Of a DNA stretch of 64,000 bases, positions 50,796 through 59,589 are shown piece by piece. The DNA is from Kitasatospora sp. NBC_01266 (GTDB taxonomy: Bacteria; Actinomycetota; Actinomycetes; Streptomycetales; Streptomycetaceae): NCBI RefSeq assembly GCF_036242395.1, contig NZ_CP108458.1, positions 8,361,814-8,425,813 on the forward strand, written 5' to 3'. Under the pieces are notes generated by a model. It was not told the DNA's origin. It did not search any database and saw nothing but the letters and a program-made list of their open reading frames with translations. Positions within the stretch are counted from its first letter, which is position 1. Each line of letters begins with the position of its first letter. The position numbers and the translations under genes were made by a program.

Positions 50796-52715
50796 TCAGG
50801 TCGGGATGCCATGTGCCCACGGCGCGTCGAGCAGTGGGCGTCCGCCGCGGCTGCGGGAGGCGTGGGGCGAGGTGGTCGCCCCCGGCACCAGGACGCGCAC
50901 GACGGTCCAGTCGGGGCCTCGCAGTGGTAGCCGGACCACGATCGGATCGGTCCCCAGCACGGCCAGAGCGTCGACGAGATGGGCCAGTTGGCCCCTCTCG
51001 TCGGAGTACGGCAGGGCCTCGCGGCTGCCCCAGGGCTGCGCGTCCAGATACCGCCGGGCCCGGTCAATGACGGGACGCCGAGCCCAGGCCGCGTGGACCG
51101 CGCTGGTCGCCTCACCCGTCCGCCGCGCCCGCACCGCCTCGAAGTGCACCTGGCACAGCTCGGTGACGGCGCCGTCGAGCGCCTCCTCGAACGACACGCC
51201 GGAACCGCTCGCCCGCACCAGCAGACCGGCCTGCGGGTCGTGGTGGAACGCGTGCACGTCCGGCAGCGCGTAGCCCTCGTGCGGCCAGTGCACGGCCCAG
51301 AGCCGCCCGGGGAACGCGCCGTCCAGACCCAGCCGCCGCAGCGCGCCGGTGTGGTCCAGCCGGCGGGCCGGAAGCAGCGCGCTGAACGAGGTGTAGAGCT
51401 GCTGTCGCTCCAGCACCTCGCGCAGGCCGCGCAGCACCGCCGTGTCGGCGTCCGGCGCCGCCGCCAGGCCGGTGGTGGTCCCGTCGGTCGGGCGGTCGGC
51501 CGACGGGCAGGGGAAGGTGACCAGGGCCTTGGGCACCGCGACGCCGGCGCCGTCGACGAGGCTCACCCCGTCGACGTAGGCCACCGGGCCCGGCGCCCCC
51601 TCGCACTGCCGCTCCCACGCGGCCCCGTACGGGTGGAGGTCCGCGAGCTCGACCCGTCGCGAGGCCTGCCGGGCGGGCGGCAGGCTCCAGTTGGCCTGGT
51701 AGGCCGCGTATCGCTCGACGGCCTCGCCGACCGCCCCGGTGATCGCGGCCGAGGGGGTGATCCCCTTGCCGCTGTTGCCCTCCAGGTGGTCCTGACCGCC
51801 CGCCGGGGTCCGGCAGGTGGCGACCTGGCTGCCGGCGATCGACCCGGGCCGGACCACCAGGCCGCGGACCATGCCGAACGTCCAGCCCTGCCGGTCGGGC
51901 AGTTCGCGAAACGGGGTCGACCCGACGCTCCCCGGGGTGGCGAACGCCACCGTCCGCCCTGTGGCGGCGAGGACGGCGCCGCCTGGCGGGAGGCTCGCGG
52001 CCGTGCGGATGGCCCGGGCCAGCGCGGCCGGATCCGTCCGGATCCGGTGGACGATCGGCACCGGACGGTCGGTGAAGCCCAGTGAGGCGAGCCGTTCCTC
52101 GAACGCCCAGTGCGCGTCGACCGAGCCGCTGTCGCTGCCGCGGTCGTCCGCGGCGGCGACGTAGCTGCCCTCGAACGCCTCGCCGATCCGGAGCAGCCGG
52201 TATCCCGGGTGAGCTGACGGATTGTCAGGAAGTCTTGCGGCGGCCAGCTGGGCGGCGTCGATGACGAACGGTGCCCGGCCGTCCGGCGCCGGGAGCTCGC
52301 CGTCGCGGGCGAGGACCCAGCGCCCGGCCCCCTCGGCGCGAAGGTGCCGGATCAGGTGGGTGCAGGCATCGGCCGTGGACGTGTCCCGGCAGACGATGAT
52401 CCCCGCCACCGGTTCGTCGCCCCGGTTCTCGTCGGCGGGCGAAGGCGGTTCGTCACGAGGCTCCGCCTGGTCGAGGAAGCCGGCCGCAACCGCCCGGTCG
52501 GCTCCCAGGCAGTCCGCCACGGCCCGGGCGACCAGCGCCGGGGTGCGGTGCTCGGTGTCGGCCTCCACCCGGACGAGCGCGAGGTCGGGGCCCAGCAGGA
52601 GTACGTCCGCTCCCTGGGCGGCGATCGCCACCCAAGGAGCGAGACGGTAGGGAAAGGCCTCGTTCTCGAGCGGTCCGGACACGGCTGGCTGATGCACCGA
52701 GAACGAGTCGATCAT
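50796..52715 (-). CDS. YcaO-domain cyclodehydratase
   Basis: 639 residues. The YcaO ATP-binding region is intact: EGNSGKGITPSAAITGAVGEAVERY (SGKG at 315-318, Glu331, Glu334), a second acidic cluster in VLRGLREVLERQQLY, and the TELCQVHFE segment. The C-terminus lacks the Pro-rich tail of azoline-forming YcaOs. The first 230 residues are an added domain; its start (RLAPWVAIAAQGADVLLLGP) resembles a leader-binding winged helix. YcaO enzymes phosphorylate a backbone amide to make azolines, macroamidines or thioamides. There is no TfuA gene (thioamide partner) and no separate E1/ThiF gene; the precursor lacks Cys. It starts 14 bp after the precursor gene and 93 bp separate it from the next gene. 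Confidence 0.92.
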   Translation of the reverse strand: MIDSFSVHQPAVSGPLENEAFPYRLAPWVAIAAQGADVLLLGPDLALVRVEADTEHRTPALVARAVADCLGADRAVAAGFLDQAEPRDEPPSPADENRGDEPVAGIIVCRDTSTADACTHLIRHLRAEGAGRWVLARDGELPAPDGRAPFVIDAAQLAAARLPDNPSAHPGYRLLRIGEAFEGSYVAAADDRGSDSGSVDAHWAFEERLASLGFTDRPVPIVHRIRTDPAALARAIRTAASLPPGGAVLAATGRTVAFATPGSVGSTPFRELPDRQGWTFGMVRGLVVRPGSIAGSQVATCRTPAGGQDHLEGNSGKGITPSAAITGAVGEAVERYAAYQANWSLPPARQASRRVELADLHPYGAAWERQCEGAPGPVAYVDGVSLVDGAGVAVPKALVTFPCPSADRPTDGTTTGLAAAPDADTAVLRGLREVLERQQLYTSFSALLPARRLDHTGALRRLGLDGAFPGRLWAVHWPHEGYALPDVHAFHHDPQAGLLVRASGSGVSFEEALDGAVTELCQVHFEAVRARRTGEATSAVHAAWARRPVIDRARRYLDAQPWGSREALPYSDERGQLAHLVDALAVLGTDPIVVRLPLRGPDWTVVRVLVPGATTSPHASRSRGGRPLLDAPWAHGIPT

Positions 52716-52729
52716 CTGCGGTGCTGACC

Positions 52730-52870
52730 TCAGTAGGACTTCGGCTGCAGCACGATCGGGTTGCTGTCGAGCTCCACCAGCTCGACGGTGAAGGGCACTC
52801 GGTCGGCCTCGGTCTCGGTGGCACCGGCCTCTGCGACGCCGTCGGTCTGCGGGTCGGGGTTCTCGGACAT
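52730..52870 (-). CDS. RiPP precursor peptide
   Basis: A 46-residue peptide encoded first in the operon, directly before YcaO. ATG at 52870 follows AGGAGG; the frame is open 26 codons upstream, but this start has the ribosome binding site. The N-terminal half is acidic and Glu/Thr/Ala-rich (MSENPDPQTDGVAEAG), as in leader peptides. The C-terminal half is beta-prone and ends in DSNPIVLQPKSY. It contains no Cys, one Ser in the middle, one near the C-terminus, and a Thr, with Asp, Asn, Gln, Lys and Tyr as other modifiable residues. The position, size and composition define it as the likely substrate of the neighbouring enzymes. The cleavage site is not known. Confidence 0.8.
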   Translation of the reverse strand: MSENPDPQTDGVAEAGATETEADRVPFTVELVELDSNPIVLQPKSY

Positions 52871-52918
52871 GGTGGCCCTCCTGATGCGGTAGTGGTTGGT
52901 GTCGGTGCTTGTGAAACC

Positions 52919-52948
52919 ACTATCGGGCTGCGCCGGAACGGGCGTCAA
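52919..52948 (-). promoter_or_regulatory. Candidate promoter of the RiPP operon
   Basis: On the minus strand TTGACG is followed by 18 bases and GATAGT, a good streptomycete housekeeping-type promoter, about 50 bp upstream of the precursor start. A second TTGACG lies 24 bp further upstream. Confidence 0.55.
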
Positions 52949-53020
52949 CGAGATCCTGTTCGACCGTCAACTTCCTCAAGTGAGCCTTGAGTTGGCCGTG
53001 CTGCGAGCAGGCTCGCGCGG

Positions 53021-54028
53021 TCATGTCCGGGCCTTCGGCGAGGACTTCTCGGTCAGCGCCGGATCGCACTCGGCGACCGGCGCGAGGATCGCGTCCATCC
53101 GGGCGACCAGCTCCGGCTCCAGCGTGACCCCGGCGGCCGCGGCGTTCTCGGTGATCTGCTCCGGGCGGGAGGCACCGATGATCGCGGCCGCCACGTCCGG
53201 GTTCCGCAGCACCCAGGCGAGGGCCAGCTGGGCCGTGCTCAGCCCGGCCTCGTCCGCCAGCGGCCGCAACCGCCCCACCCGCTCCAGCACCTCGTCGCGC
53301 AGGAATCCCTTGATGGTCGTGGCGCCGCCGCTCTTTCGGTCCGCCGCCCGGCTGTCCGCCGGCACCGGCGAACCCGGCAGGTACTTGCCGGCGAGCACGC
53401 CCTGCGCCAGCGGTGACCAGACGATCTGCCCGACACCCAACTCCCGGCAAGCCGGGGCCACTTCACTCTCGATCACCCGCCACAGCGCCGAGTACTCGGG
53501 CTGGTTGGAGACGAACGGCACGTGCAGCTCGCGGGCGAGCGCGTGCCCCGCCCGGATCTGCTCGGCGGTCCACTCGGAGACACCGATGTAGTGGGCCCTG
53601 CCGGAGTGCACCACGTCCGCGAAGGCCGACATGGTCTCCTCCAGCGGTGTGAAGTGGTCGAACCGGTGCGCCTGGTACACGTCCACGTAGGGGGTCCGCA
53701 GCCGGCGCAGCGAGTTGTCGATGGACTCCAGGATGTGCTTCCGGCCCAGCCCGCGGTCGTTTCGCCCCGGACCGGTGGGAAAGTAGACCTTGGTCAGGAT
53801 CTCCAGACCCTCCCGCCGCTCCCCGGCGAGCGCCCGGCCGAGCACCGACTCCGCCCTGGTCGCCGCGTAGATGTCGGCGGTGTCGAAGGTGGTGATGCCG
53901 ACGTCCAAGGCCGCCCGCACGCAGGAGATCGCGGCCTCCTCGTCGATCTGCGACCCGTGGGTGAGCCAGTTGCCGTAGGCGAGCTCGCTGACGGACAGGC
54001 CGCTGCGGCCGAGCGATCGGTACTTCAC
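53021..54028 (-). CDS. Aldo-keto reductase
   Basis: 335 residues from GTG at 54028 (VKYRSLGRSGLSVSELAYGN); family homology starts there, and the upstream frame is repetitive. It has the AKR features DVGITTFDTADIYAATRAES (catalytic Asp/Tyr), the Lys in EILTKVYFPTG, the His in VDVYQAHRFDHFTPLEETMS and the NADPH-binding GVSEWTAEQI...SPLAQGVLAGKY...IIGASRPEQI. It resembles the voltage-gated potassium channel beta-subunit/YghZ branch. It lies upstream of the RiPP promoter in the same direction, so it may be separate from or accessory to the cluster. Confidence 0.88.
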   Translation of the reverse strand: MKYRSLGRSGLSVSELAYGNWLTHGSQIDEEAAISCVRAALDVGITTFDTADIYAATRAESVLGRALAGERREGLEILTKVYFPTGPGRNDRGLGRKHILESIDNSLRRLRTPYVDVYQAHRFDHFTPLEETMSAFADVVHSGRAHYIGVSEWTAEQIRAGHALARELHVPFVSNQPEYSALWRVIESEVAPACRELGVGQIVWSPLAQGVLAGKYLPGSPVPADSRAADRKSGGATTIKGFLRDEVLERVGRLRPLADEAGLSTAQLALAWVLRNPDVAAAIIGASRPEQITENAAAAGVTLEPELVARMDAILAPVAECDPALTEKSSPKART

Positions 54029-54076
54029 TGATGGAACTCCACTCCTGGACAAGGGACTCCGCTCCTGGATGCGAGC

Positions 54077-54106
54077 GCACCCGGACGCTACGCACCCGGA
54101 CGCTAC
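54077..54106. repeat. 15-bp tandem duplication
   Basis: Two exact copies of GCACCCGGACGCTAC in tandem between the aldo-keto reductase and LLM genes, followed by a third partial copy. No effect on a gene. Confidence 0.8.
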
Positions 54107-54142
54107 GCTCCCGGCACGGAGCATTGCTGGATCCGGCCGGCC

Positions 54143-55183
54143 TCAGTCGGCCCGGCCCGCCTCCTGCCGGGCCACGGCGTCGCGCACCAGCGGGATGACG
54201 TCGCTTCCGAACTCCTCGGCGTCGAGGAGGAAGTCGAAGCCGCGGACCGAGAAGATCCGGACTCCCAGCCGGTAGTAGTCCAGCAGCGCCGCGGCGACCG
54301 TCGCCGGTGCGCCGACCAGCACCGCAGGGCCGCGCTCGGGCACCCACAGCGCCCGGTCGTGGTGGCGCCCGCCCTCGAACGGCGCCGACCGCTCCGCGGC
54401 GGGCCGCCCGCCCATCCTGGCCCGTACCGTGCCGAGCGTCAGCCGGGCCTTCTCCAGGGCGAGTTCGTCGGTGGCCGCCAGGACCGGCTGGACGGAGAGC
54501 TGGATCCGCGGCGGCGCCGCGCGGCCCGCGCGGGCGGCGGCCTGCCGGACCTGCCCGATCTGCTCCGCGACGGTGGCCAGCGGACCGATCCACAGGCAGT
54601 AGACGTCCGCCTCGGCGGCGCCGACCGCCACCGCCTCGGGCGTGGTGCCGCCGAAGGAGACGCTCGGCCCGGGCCGCCGGTGCGGGAAGACGTCGCTGAG
54701 GTAGCTGTCGAACCGGTAGTGGGTGCCGTGGTGGTCGAACCGCTGACGGCTCGTCCAGACCTTCTTCATGACCTGCATGTACTCGGCGGCGCGCTGGTAG
54801 CGGCCGCTCTTGTCGAGGGTGTCGCCCTCGCGCGCCTGCTCCGCGTCACCGCCGCCGCCGGTGATCACGTGCACGCTGACGCGGCCCGCGCTCAACTGGT
54901 CCAGGGTCGCGAACGCCCTGGCCGCGTGGGTGGGATGGGAGGCGTTGGGGCGGTGGGCGATGGTCACCCCGAGCCGGTCCAGTCGCGCCGTGAGATAGGC
55001 GGCCACCTGCATCGGGTCCGGCGCGCCGGAGCCGTAGTAGAGGAGCACTCGATCCCAGCCGGTCCGCTGGTGCACCCGGGCGAGCTCCAGCGTGAACGCG
55101 CTGTCCAGCGCGTCCCGGCTCGACCGCGGCCGCGCCTCGGTCTCGTCGTTGGTCGCCCCCGTGCCGATGAACTCGACCGGCAT
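54143..55183 (-). CDS. SsuD-like FMN-dependent monooxygenase (LLM class)
   Basis: 346 residues starting PVEFIGTGATNDETEARPRS. It follows the alkanesulfonate monooxygenase (SsuD) pattern: WDRVLLYYGSGAPDPMQVAA, LGVTIAHRPNASHPTHAARA, LDQLSAGRVSVHVITGGGGD, KSGRYQRAAEYMQVMKKVW and PHRRPGPSVSFGGTTPEAVA. SsuD relatives desulfonate organosulfonates using FMNH2 from a separate reductase. No reductase or transporter gene is adjacent. Complete length; probably independent of the RiPP operon although in the same direction. Confidence 0.87.
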   Translation of the reverse strand: MPVEFIGTGATNDETEARPRSSRDALDSAFTLELARVHQRTGWDRVLLYYGSGAPDPMQVAAYLTARLDRLGVTIAHRPNASHPTHAARAFATLDQLSAGRVSVHVITGGGGDAEQAREGDTLDKSGRYQRAAEYMQVMKKVWTSRQRFDHHGTHYRFDSYLSDVFPHRRPGPSVSFGGTTPEAVAVGAAEADVYCLWIGPLATVAEQIGQVRQAAARAGRAAPPRIQLSVQPVLAATDELALEKARLTLGTVRARMGGRPAAERSAPFEGGRHHDRALWVPERGPAVLVGAPATVAAALLDYYRLGVRIFSVRGFDFLLDAEEFGSDVIPLVRDAVARQEAGRAD

Positions 55184-55599
55184 GTGTTCCCCCAGCAGCT
55201 CTGGACGGCCGCGCGATCGGGCGGCTCGTCTGGGAATGCGCTGGTCGGGTCCGTGCGGGACACCCGACCGCCGCCTCCACAGTGTGGGAGAACATCCACA
55301 CGGCGGGCAACAACCCGGCTCCCGCCCCGCGCCGGCCCAACCCGCCCACCCGGGGCGGCTCCTGGCGAGGCCCGGGCCGGAACGCGGCCCCTTCGGCGGC
55401 AGCCGCTCCGGTGTCTGCGGGGCGCCGGCCTCCGGTCAGGCTTGAGCGGACCTCCGGCGGGACGCTCGGGCACCCGCGTGGCGCGGTGCTGGTCGCCGCG
55501 ATCCTGGACGGTCGCAGGCGTGGGCGATCGGTCCGGCGGGCTGCCGGGCGCCGGCCCTCCCCTGCCGGGGTCAGCGGCCGGCCGGACCTCCCCAGGGCG
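55184..55599. other. No convincing gene
   Basis: About 400 bp of GC-rich sequence upstream of the SsuD-like gene; only short unsupported frames. Confidence 0.4.
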
Positions 55600-56256
55600 T
55601 CAGCCTACGGGGCGGTGGCCAGCATCCAGTGGCTGAAGGCCGCGTAGGCACCGGCGAACTGCTCGGCGGTCGCGGCGTCCTCCACCGTCGCCGAGTGGGC
55701 GCGGACCTGGGCGAACCGGGCGGTGCGCTGCCGCTCGCAGGAGCGCGGCGCGGTGCCCGGGTCGTCCGGTGCGGTGGTGAGGCGGGTGCGCAGCACGGTG
55801 ACGTCCTCGACGCCGAGGTGCCGCCGGCGGAGATGTGCGGGGAGAGTCCGTGGGCCGCGTCGCTGATGAGCACGACGCGCGCGCCCGTCCAGCGCGGGAG
55901 TTCGGGGACCAGCTGCACGGCGTTCTCCAGGACGGCGTCCTCGGGGGTGCGGGCGATGAGCTCCAGCAGCTCCTGGTGCCAGCCGCCGTCGGAGAGGTGG
56001 ACGGCGACGCCGCCGGCCCGCTCGTCGTAGCCGGTGACCTGCGCGCCCAGCCGGATGTGCGCCGGCCCACGGCGTCGGCCAGGGCGCTGTTCAGCGCCGG
56101 GCGGGGGACCAGCAGGAAGCTGTGGTCGGCGTCGTCGTAGCCGGCGGCGCGTACCTGTGGCGCCTGCTCGACGACGGTGACGCGGTGTCCTATCCGCTGC
56201 AACGAGGCGGCGGCGGTCAGTCCGACCAGCCCGCCCCCGGCGATGACGATGCGCAT
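55600..56256 (-). pseudogene. FAD-dependent monooxygenase, decayed
   Basis: The N-terminus (MRIVIAGGGLVGLTAAASLQ) is a PHBH-type FAD-binding motif. A frame change near 56075 follows SALADAVG, later QLVPELPRWTGARVVLISDA with the GD-like/DAAH FAD motif (DAAHGLSPH) appears in another frame, and the C-terminal helices in a third. At less than 220 codons in total it is both shifted and shortened, so it cannot be active. Confidence 0.8.
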
Positions 56257-56357
56257 GGCGCCCTCCCCGGGCTCGGTGCTTCGGGGCCCTGACAACCAGT
56301 CAACGCCGGTCGGAGCATGACTTCGAATGCATGCTCCTGATGCTGAGGATTACTGCC

Positions 56358-56807
56358 GTGCATCTGGATCTGAACCTGCTCACCGCGCTGGACGCACTGC
56401 TGGACGAGGGCGGCGTGGGGGCCGCCGCCGACCGGCCGCACCTGTCGCAGCCGGCCATGAGCCGCACCCTGGGACGGATCCGGCGGGCCACCGGGGACGA
56501 GATTCTGGTGTGCAGCGGGCGGCAGATGCTGCCGACGCCCTACGCCGAGCAGATCCGGGCCGAGGTGCACCAACTCGTCACCCGTGCGAAGACGGTGCTC
56601 ACCCCGGCCGCCGAGGTGGACCCGCCGACCCTGCGGCGCACCTTCACGCTGCGGTGCGACGACGTGCTGGCCGACGCGCTGCTGCCGCCGCTGGTGGGGG
56701 AGTTGGCGGTGGCCGCGCCCGGCGTGGTGCTGGGCCCGCTGCGACCGTGCCGGCGACGACGTCCCGCACCGCGCCGGTGTCCCGCCCCGTTGGCCTGGCT
56801 AGGCTGA
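56358..56807 (+). pseudogene. Truncated LysR-family regulator
   Basis: About 150 codons from GTG (HLDLNLLTALDALLDEGGVG) with the LysR helix-turn-helix (AADRPHLSQPAMSRTLGRIR, then ATGDEILVCSGRQMLPTPYA) and the first part of the effector domain. A normal LysR protein is about 300 residues; here the effector domain ends after 55 residues. The end abuts the methyltransferase gene, so a deletion probably joined the two. An ATG eight codons upstream is also in frame. Confidence 0.7.
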
Positions 56808-56811
56808 CCGC

Positions 56812-57672
56812 ATGACTGATGAGGCGGGACGCGTTGAGCCGTCCGGGGTGTGGGCCACGGCCGTGGGCGTGGCCCGGGTGAGGGCGATGGAGACGGCACG
56901 CGAGCAACCGCTGTTCCGGGACCCGCTGGCGGCGGCCTTCGCCACGGCCGGCGGGAGGGGCCCCGCGACGCCGTCGCCCCCGCGCGCGGACGAGGCGTCG
57001 CGGCGCCGCTGGCTCGGCGTGGCCTTCTCGATCGTCGTCCGGACGAAGTTCCTGGACGACCTGCTGGACCAGGCGGTCGCGTCCGGCATCCGGCAGGTCG
57101 TGCTGCTCGGAGCCGGCATGGACAGCAGGGCCTTCCGGATGAACTGGCCCGCGGGGACCCGGCTGTTCGAGGTCGACACGGCCGAACCGCTGGCCTTCAA
57201 GGAGTCGGTGCTCCGCCAGGAGCGGGCCGTTCCGCGCTGCGAGCGGATCACCGTCCCGGTCGACCTGCGCGAGGACTGGCCCGGCGCCCTGGCCGCCGCC
57301 GGGCACGATCCGGCGCGGCCGACGGTGTGGATCGCCGAGGGGCTGCTGATCTATCTGCCCGAGGACGCGGTGCGGTTGCTGCTCGAACGGGTCGGGGCGC
57401 TGTCCGCTGCGGGCAGCCGGATGGGCCTGACACTGGGCTCGCGCGGTGTGGTCGAACGCTTCCGCGCGGACGCCGCGCCGGGATCGGCGGCGTCGATGTG
57501 GGTCTGGGAGATGCCGGAGGATCCGGTCGGCTGGCTGGACGGCCTCGGTTGGGAGGCGGAGACCTTCACCCTGCGTGAGCGCGCCGAGGCCTACGGGCGT
57601 CCGGTGCCCGGCCCGCCGCAGCAGGACGAGGGCGCCGGCGGGCTGGTCTCGGCGGTGCGCGCCGCGAACTGA
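56812..57672 (+). CDS. Leucine carboxyl methyltransferase-like SAM methyltransferase
   Basis: 286 residues, complete. The family pattern includes VARVRAMETAREQPLFRDPL, the SAM motif VVLLGAGMDSRAFRM, LFEVDTAEPLAFKE, and PTVWIAEGLLIYLPEDAVRL. These polyketide-cluster/mycobacterial-type O-methyltransferases (putative S-adenosylmethionine-dependent methyltransferase family) act on unknown hydroxyls or carboxyls. ATG at 56812 follows TAGGCTGACCGC; the Shine-Dalgarno is weak. A strong hairpin ends it downstream. Confidence 0.87.
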   Translation: MTDEAGRVEPSGVWATAVGVARVRAMETAREQPLFRDPLAAAFATAGGRGPATPSPPRADEASRRRWLGVAFSIVVRTKFLDDLLDQAVASGIRQVVLLGAGMDSRAFRMNWPAGTRLFEVDTAEPLAFKESVLRQERAVPRCERITVPVDLREDWPGALAAAGHDPARPTVWIAEGLLIYLPEDAVRLLLERVGALSAAGSRMGLTLGSRGVVERFRADAAPGSAASMWVWEMPEDPVGWLDGLGWEAETFTLRERAEAYGRPVPGPPQQDEGAGGLVSAVRAAN

Positions 57673-57687
57673 ACGCGACGAGGTCGT

Positions 57688-57717
57688 GCGGGCCGGGCGA
57701 GGACCTCGCCGGCCCGC
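57688..57717. terminator. GC-rich terminator hairpin
   Basis: GCGGGCCGGGCGAGG pairs with CCTCGCCGGCCCGC over a single-base loop, with one bulged G. It lies 16 bp after the methyltransferase stop and between convergent genes. Confidence 0.7.
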
Positions 57718-57733
57718 GCTGACGTGGCGGCGG

Positions 57734-58870
57734 TCAGCCGCCGTGGGAGGCTTCCTGCTGGAGCGGCACGGAGATCTGGTTGAGGTCGTTGACCAGGTCC
57801 AGGAAGGTGTCGGTGGTCGGCGCCGAGGCGCCGGTGACCAGGAGGTCGAAGACGCGCAGGCAGCCCTGCTCGCTGAGCAGGTAGCCGCCCAGGGCCTGGC
57901 CGCCGACGGCGATCTGTTGGTTCAGGCGGTCCGGCTCGATCATCGAGCCGGGCTTGGCGAAGACCTTGCCCTTGGCCGGGCAGTCGGTGGTGCAGTACAG
58001 GGCGCCGGTGCCGTCCACCCCCAGGATCGGCAGCGAGGGCCGGAAGGCGTCCGCGTCGGGGGTGCGCAGCCAGTACCGCAGGAGCTGGTCGATGCCGCGC
58101 GGGGTGGCCCGGTCGGCCGGGTCGCCGCCGCGCCCGTCGCCGAGCTGGAACCGCGTCGGATCGATGCCCGCCGTGCTGGTGAGGAAGCCGTTGATCAGAC
58201 CGAAGGCGTCGAAGCAGTCGGTACTGCCGCGGGAGGCCGCCATGTCGCACAACGCGAGCTTCGCGACCAGGTTGTGACTGCCCTTCAGGATAAGTTTGGC
58301 GTACTCCCGGTAGGGCGGGGAGACGTAGGCGGCCACCTGCTGGTCGCTGTGGTACGAGTCGGGCAGCTCGGCCACAGGGTTGGCGCCGGTCGGCGGGGCG
58401 GTGACGGTGACGCCGGCGCGGGCCTGGGCCTCGATGAGCGCGGTGCGGCCGAAGGCGTTGGCGTCCTGGATCTGGGAGACCCGCAGATCGGGCCGGGCGT
58501 CGGTGGCGATGGTGCCGGAGAGGGTGACCCGGGTGCCGTCCGGCGAGGCGGAGACCTGGATGTCGGTCGCCCCGCCCGCGGCGACCGTCTGGACGGTGGA
58601 GGTGACCTGGTAGGGCGCGACCTGCGGGCGCCAGGTCGGCTGGGCGGGTCGGGGTGGAGAGCAGGTCGATCAGGTTGTCGTTGATGATCAGTGGGGTGGG
58701 CTGCGGGTCGAGCGGCGGGGGCGTGAACTTCCGGGCGTCGACCACGACGTCGCCGTTGGCCCGGGTGATGCCGGCGGCGCGGATCTGCTGGGCGATCCGG
58801 TCGATTCCGGCCAGTGGGTCCTCGGGCGTGAGGGTGGCGCCCAGGTGGCCGCCGAACGGGGGTACGGCGC
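57734..58870 (-). pseudogene. D-Ala-D-Ala carboxypeptidase (PBP4/S13-like), broken
   Basis: Two adjoining frames encode the C-terminal three quarters of a PBP4-type protein: first DPLAGIDRIAQQIRAAGITR, VVVDARKFTPPPLDPQPTPL, IINDNLIDLLSTPTRP; then after a one-base frame change near 58645, QVAPYQVTSTVQTVAAGGAT, LILKGSHNLVAKLALCDMAA (the SxN motif region SHN) and KGKVFAKPGSMIEPDRLNQQ (KTG-like KPG). The N-terminal SxxK region is missing. It is non-functional as read. Confidence 0.75.
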
Positions 58871-58978
58871 CCCGGCGGTTCGCCGGTCCCGCCCGCACCC
58901 GGTGGTGGGTGGGTCCGGCGTGTTCCGGGGCTCGGCGCGGGACTCGTGGGGACGACACCTGTCGGAGGACGACCGACC

Positions 58979-59422
58979 CTAGTGCGTCACCGTGCCCGTG
59001 GCGGTCACGGCTGCCCCGCCGTGGTCGAAGCTGATGTTCCGGCAGCCGTTCTTCTCGGCGTGGACGATCACGAACAGCCCGGTGGCGTCCAACACCACCT
59101 GGCCGGACGCGCCGACGAGGACCACCTCGACCCGCCACTGCCCCGCCGGCTGATCACCGAACTCGATGGCCGCCCTGGCGGCCGAGACCGGCACGAGGTG
59201 CGCCTCGGCCTGCGCCACGCCGCAGACCGACGGAGCTCCCAGGCACGCGCCCATCTCGGCCACCAGTCCCGGGTGCGCCCTCACGTAGGCCGTGGCGTCG
59301 ACCTCGGAGCTGCTTGCCACCTCGTCCATGGGACATGCCCGCGCGCTGCCGACGCACCCGCTCACCGAGAGCACGACCGTCAGCGCTGCCGCCACCGCGG
59401 CCCACACCTTGTCTCCCCGCAT
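58979..59422 (-). CDS. Small secreted lipoprotein
   Basis: 147 residues from ATG at 59422. A lipoprotein signal (WAAVAAALTVVLSVSGC) is followed by a Cys-containing region (ARACPMDEVASSSEVDATAY, EMGACLGAPSVCGVAQAEAH) and a beta-rich end (WRVEVVLVGASGQVVLDATG). It should be lipidated at the Cys of VSGC. Function unknown. A second ATG 17 codons upstream is less likely since it precedes the signal peptide. Confidence 0.75.
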   Translation of the reverse strand: MRGDKVWAAVAAALTVVLSVSGCVGSARACPMDEVASSSEVDATAYVRAHPGLVAEMGACLGAPSVCGVAQAEAHLVPVSAARAAIEFGDQPAGQWRVEVVLVGASGQVVLDATGLFVIVHAEKNGCRNISFDHGGAAVTATGTVTH

Positions 59423-59589
59423 GGCCCTTGGACGGCCGGGGGCTCGGAACGGTTCCCTGACGGGGCGTCTCATCCGGCTGCGGCAAGGCCACTCGGACGA
59501 TCCCGGGCGGCCGGCGGGCGCCGACTCGCGCTCACGGCCCGGGTGCCGTTGCCGTCGACCACCACGACGTCGGCGGCGTGCCGACGGGC

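Noticed and set aside
50796..52870. Thioamitide or azoline (LAP) cluster
   Set aside because: No TfuA, no E1/ThiF-like protein, no flavin dehydrogenase and no Cys in the precursor.
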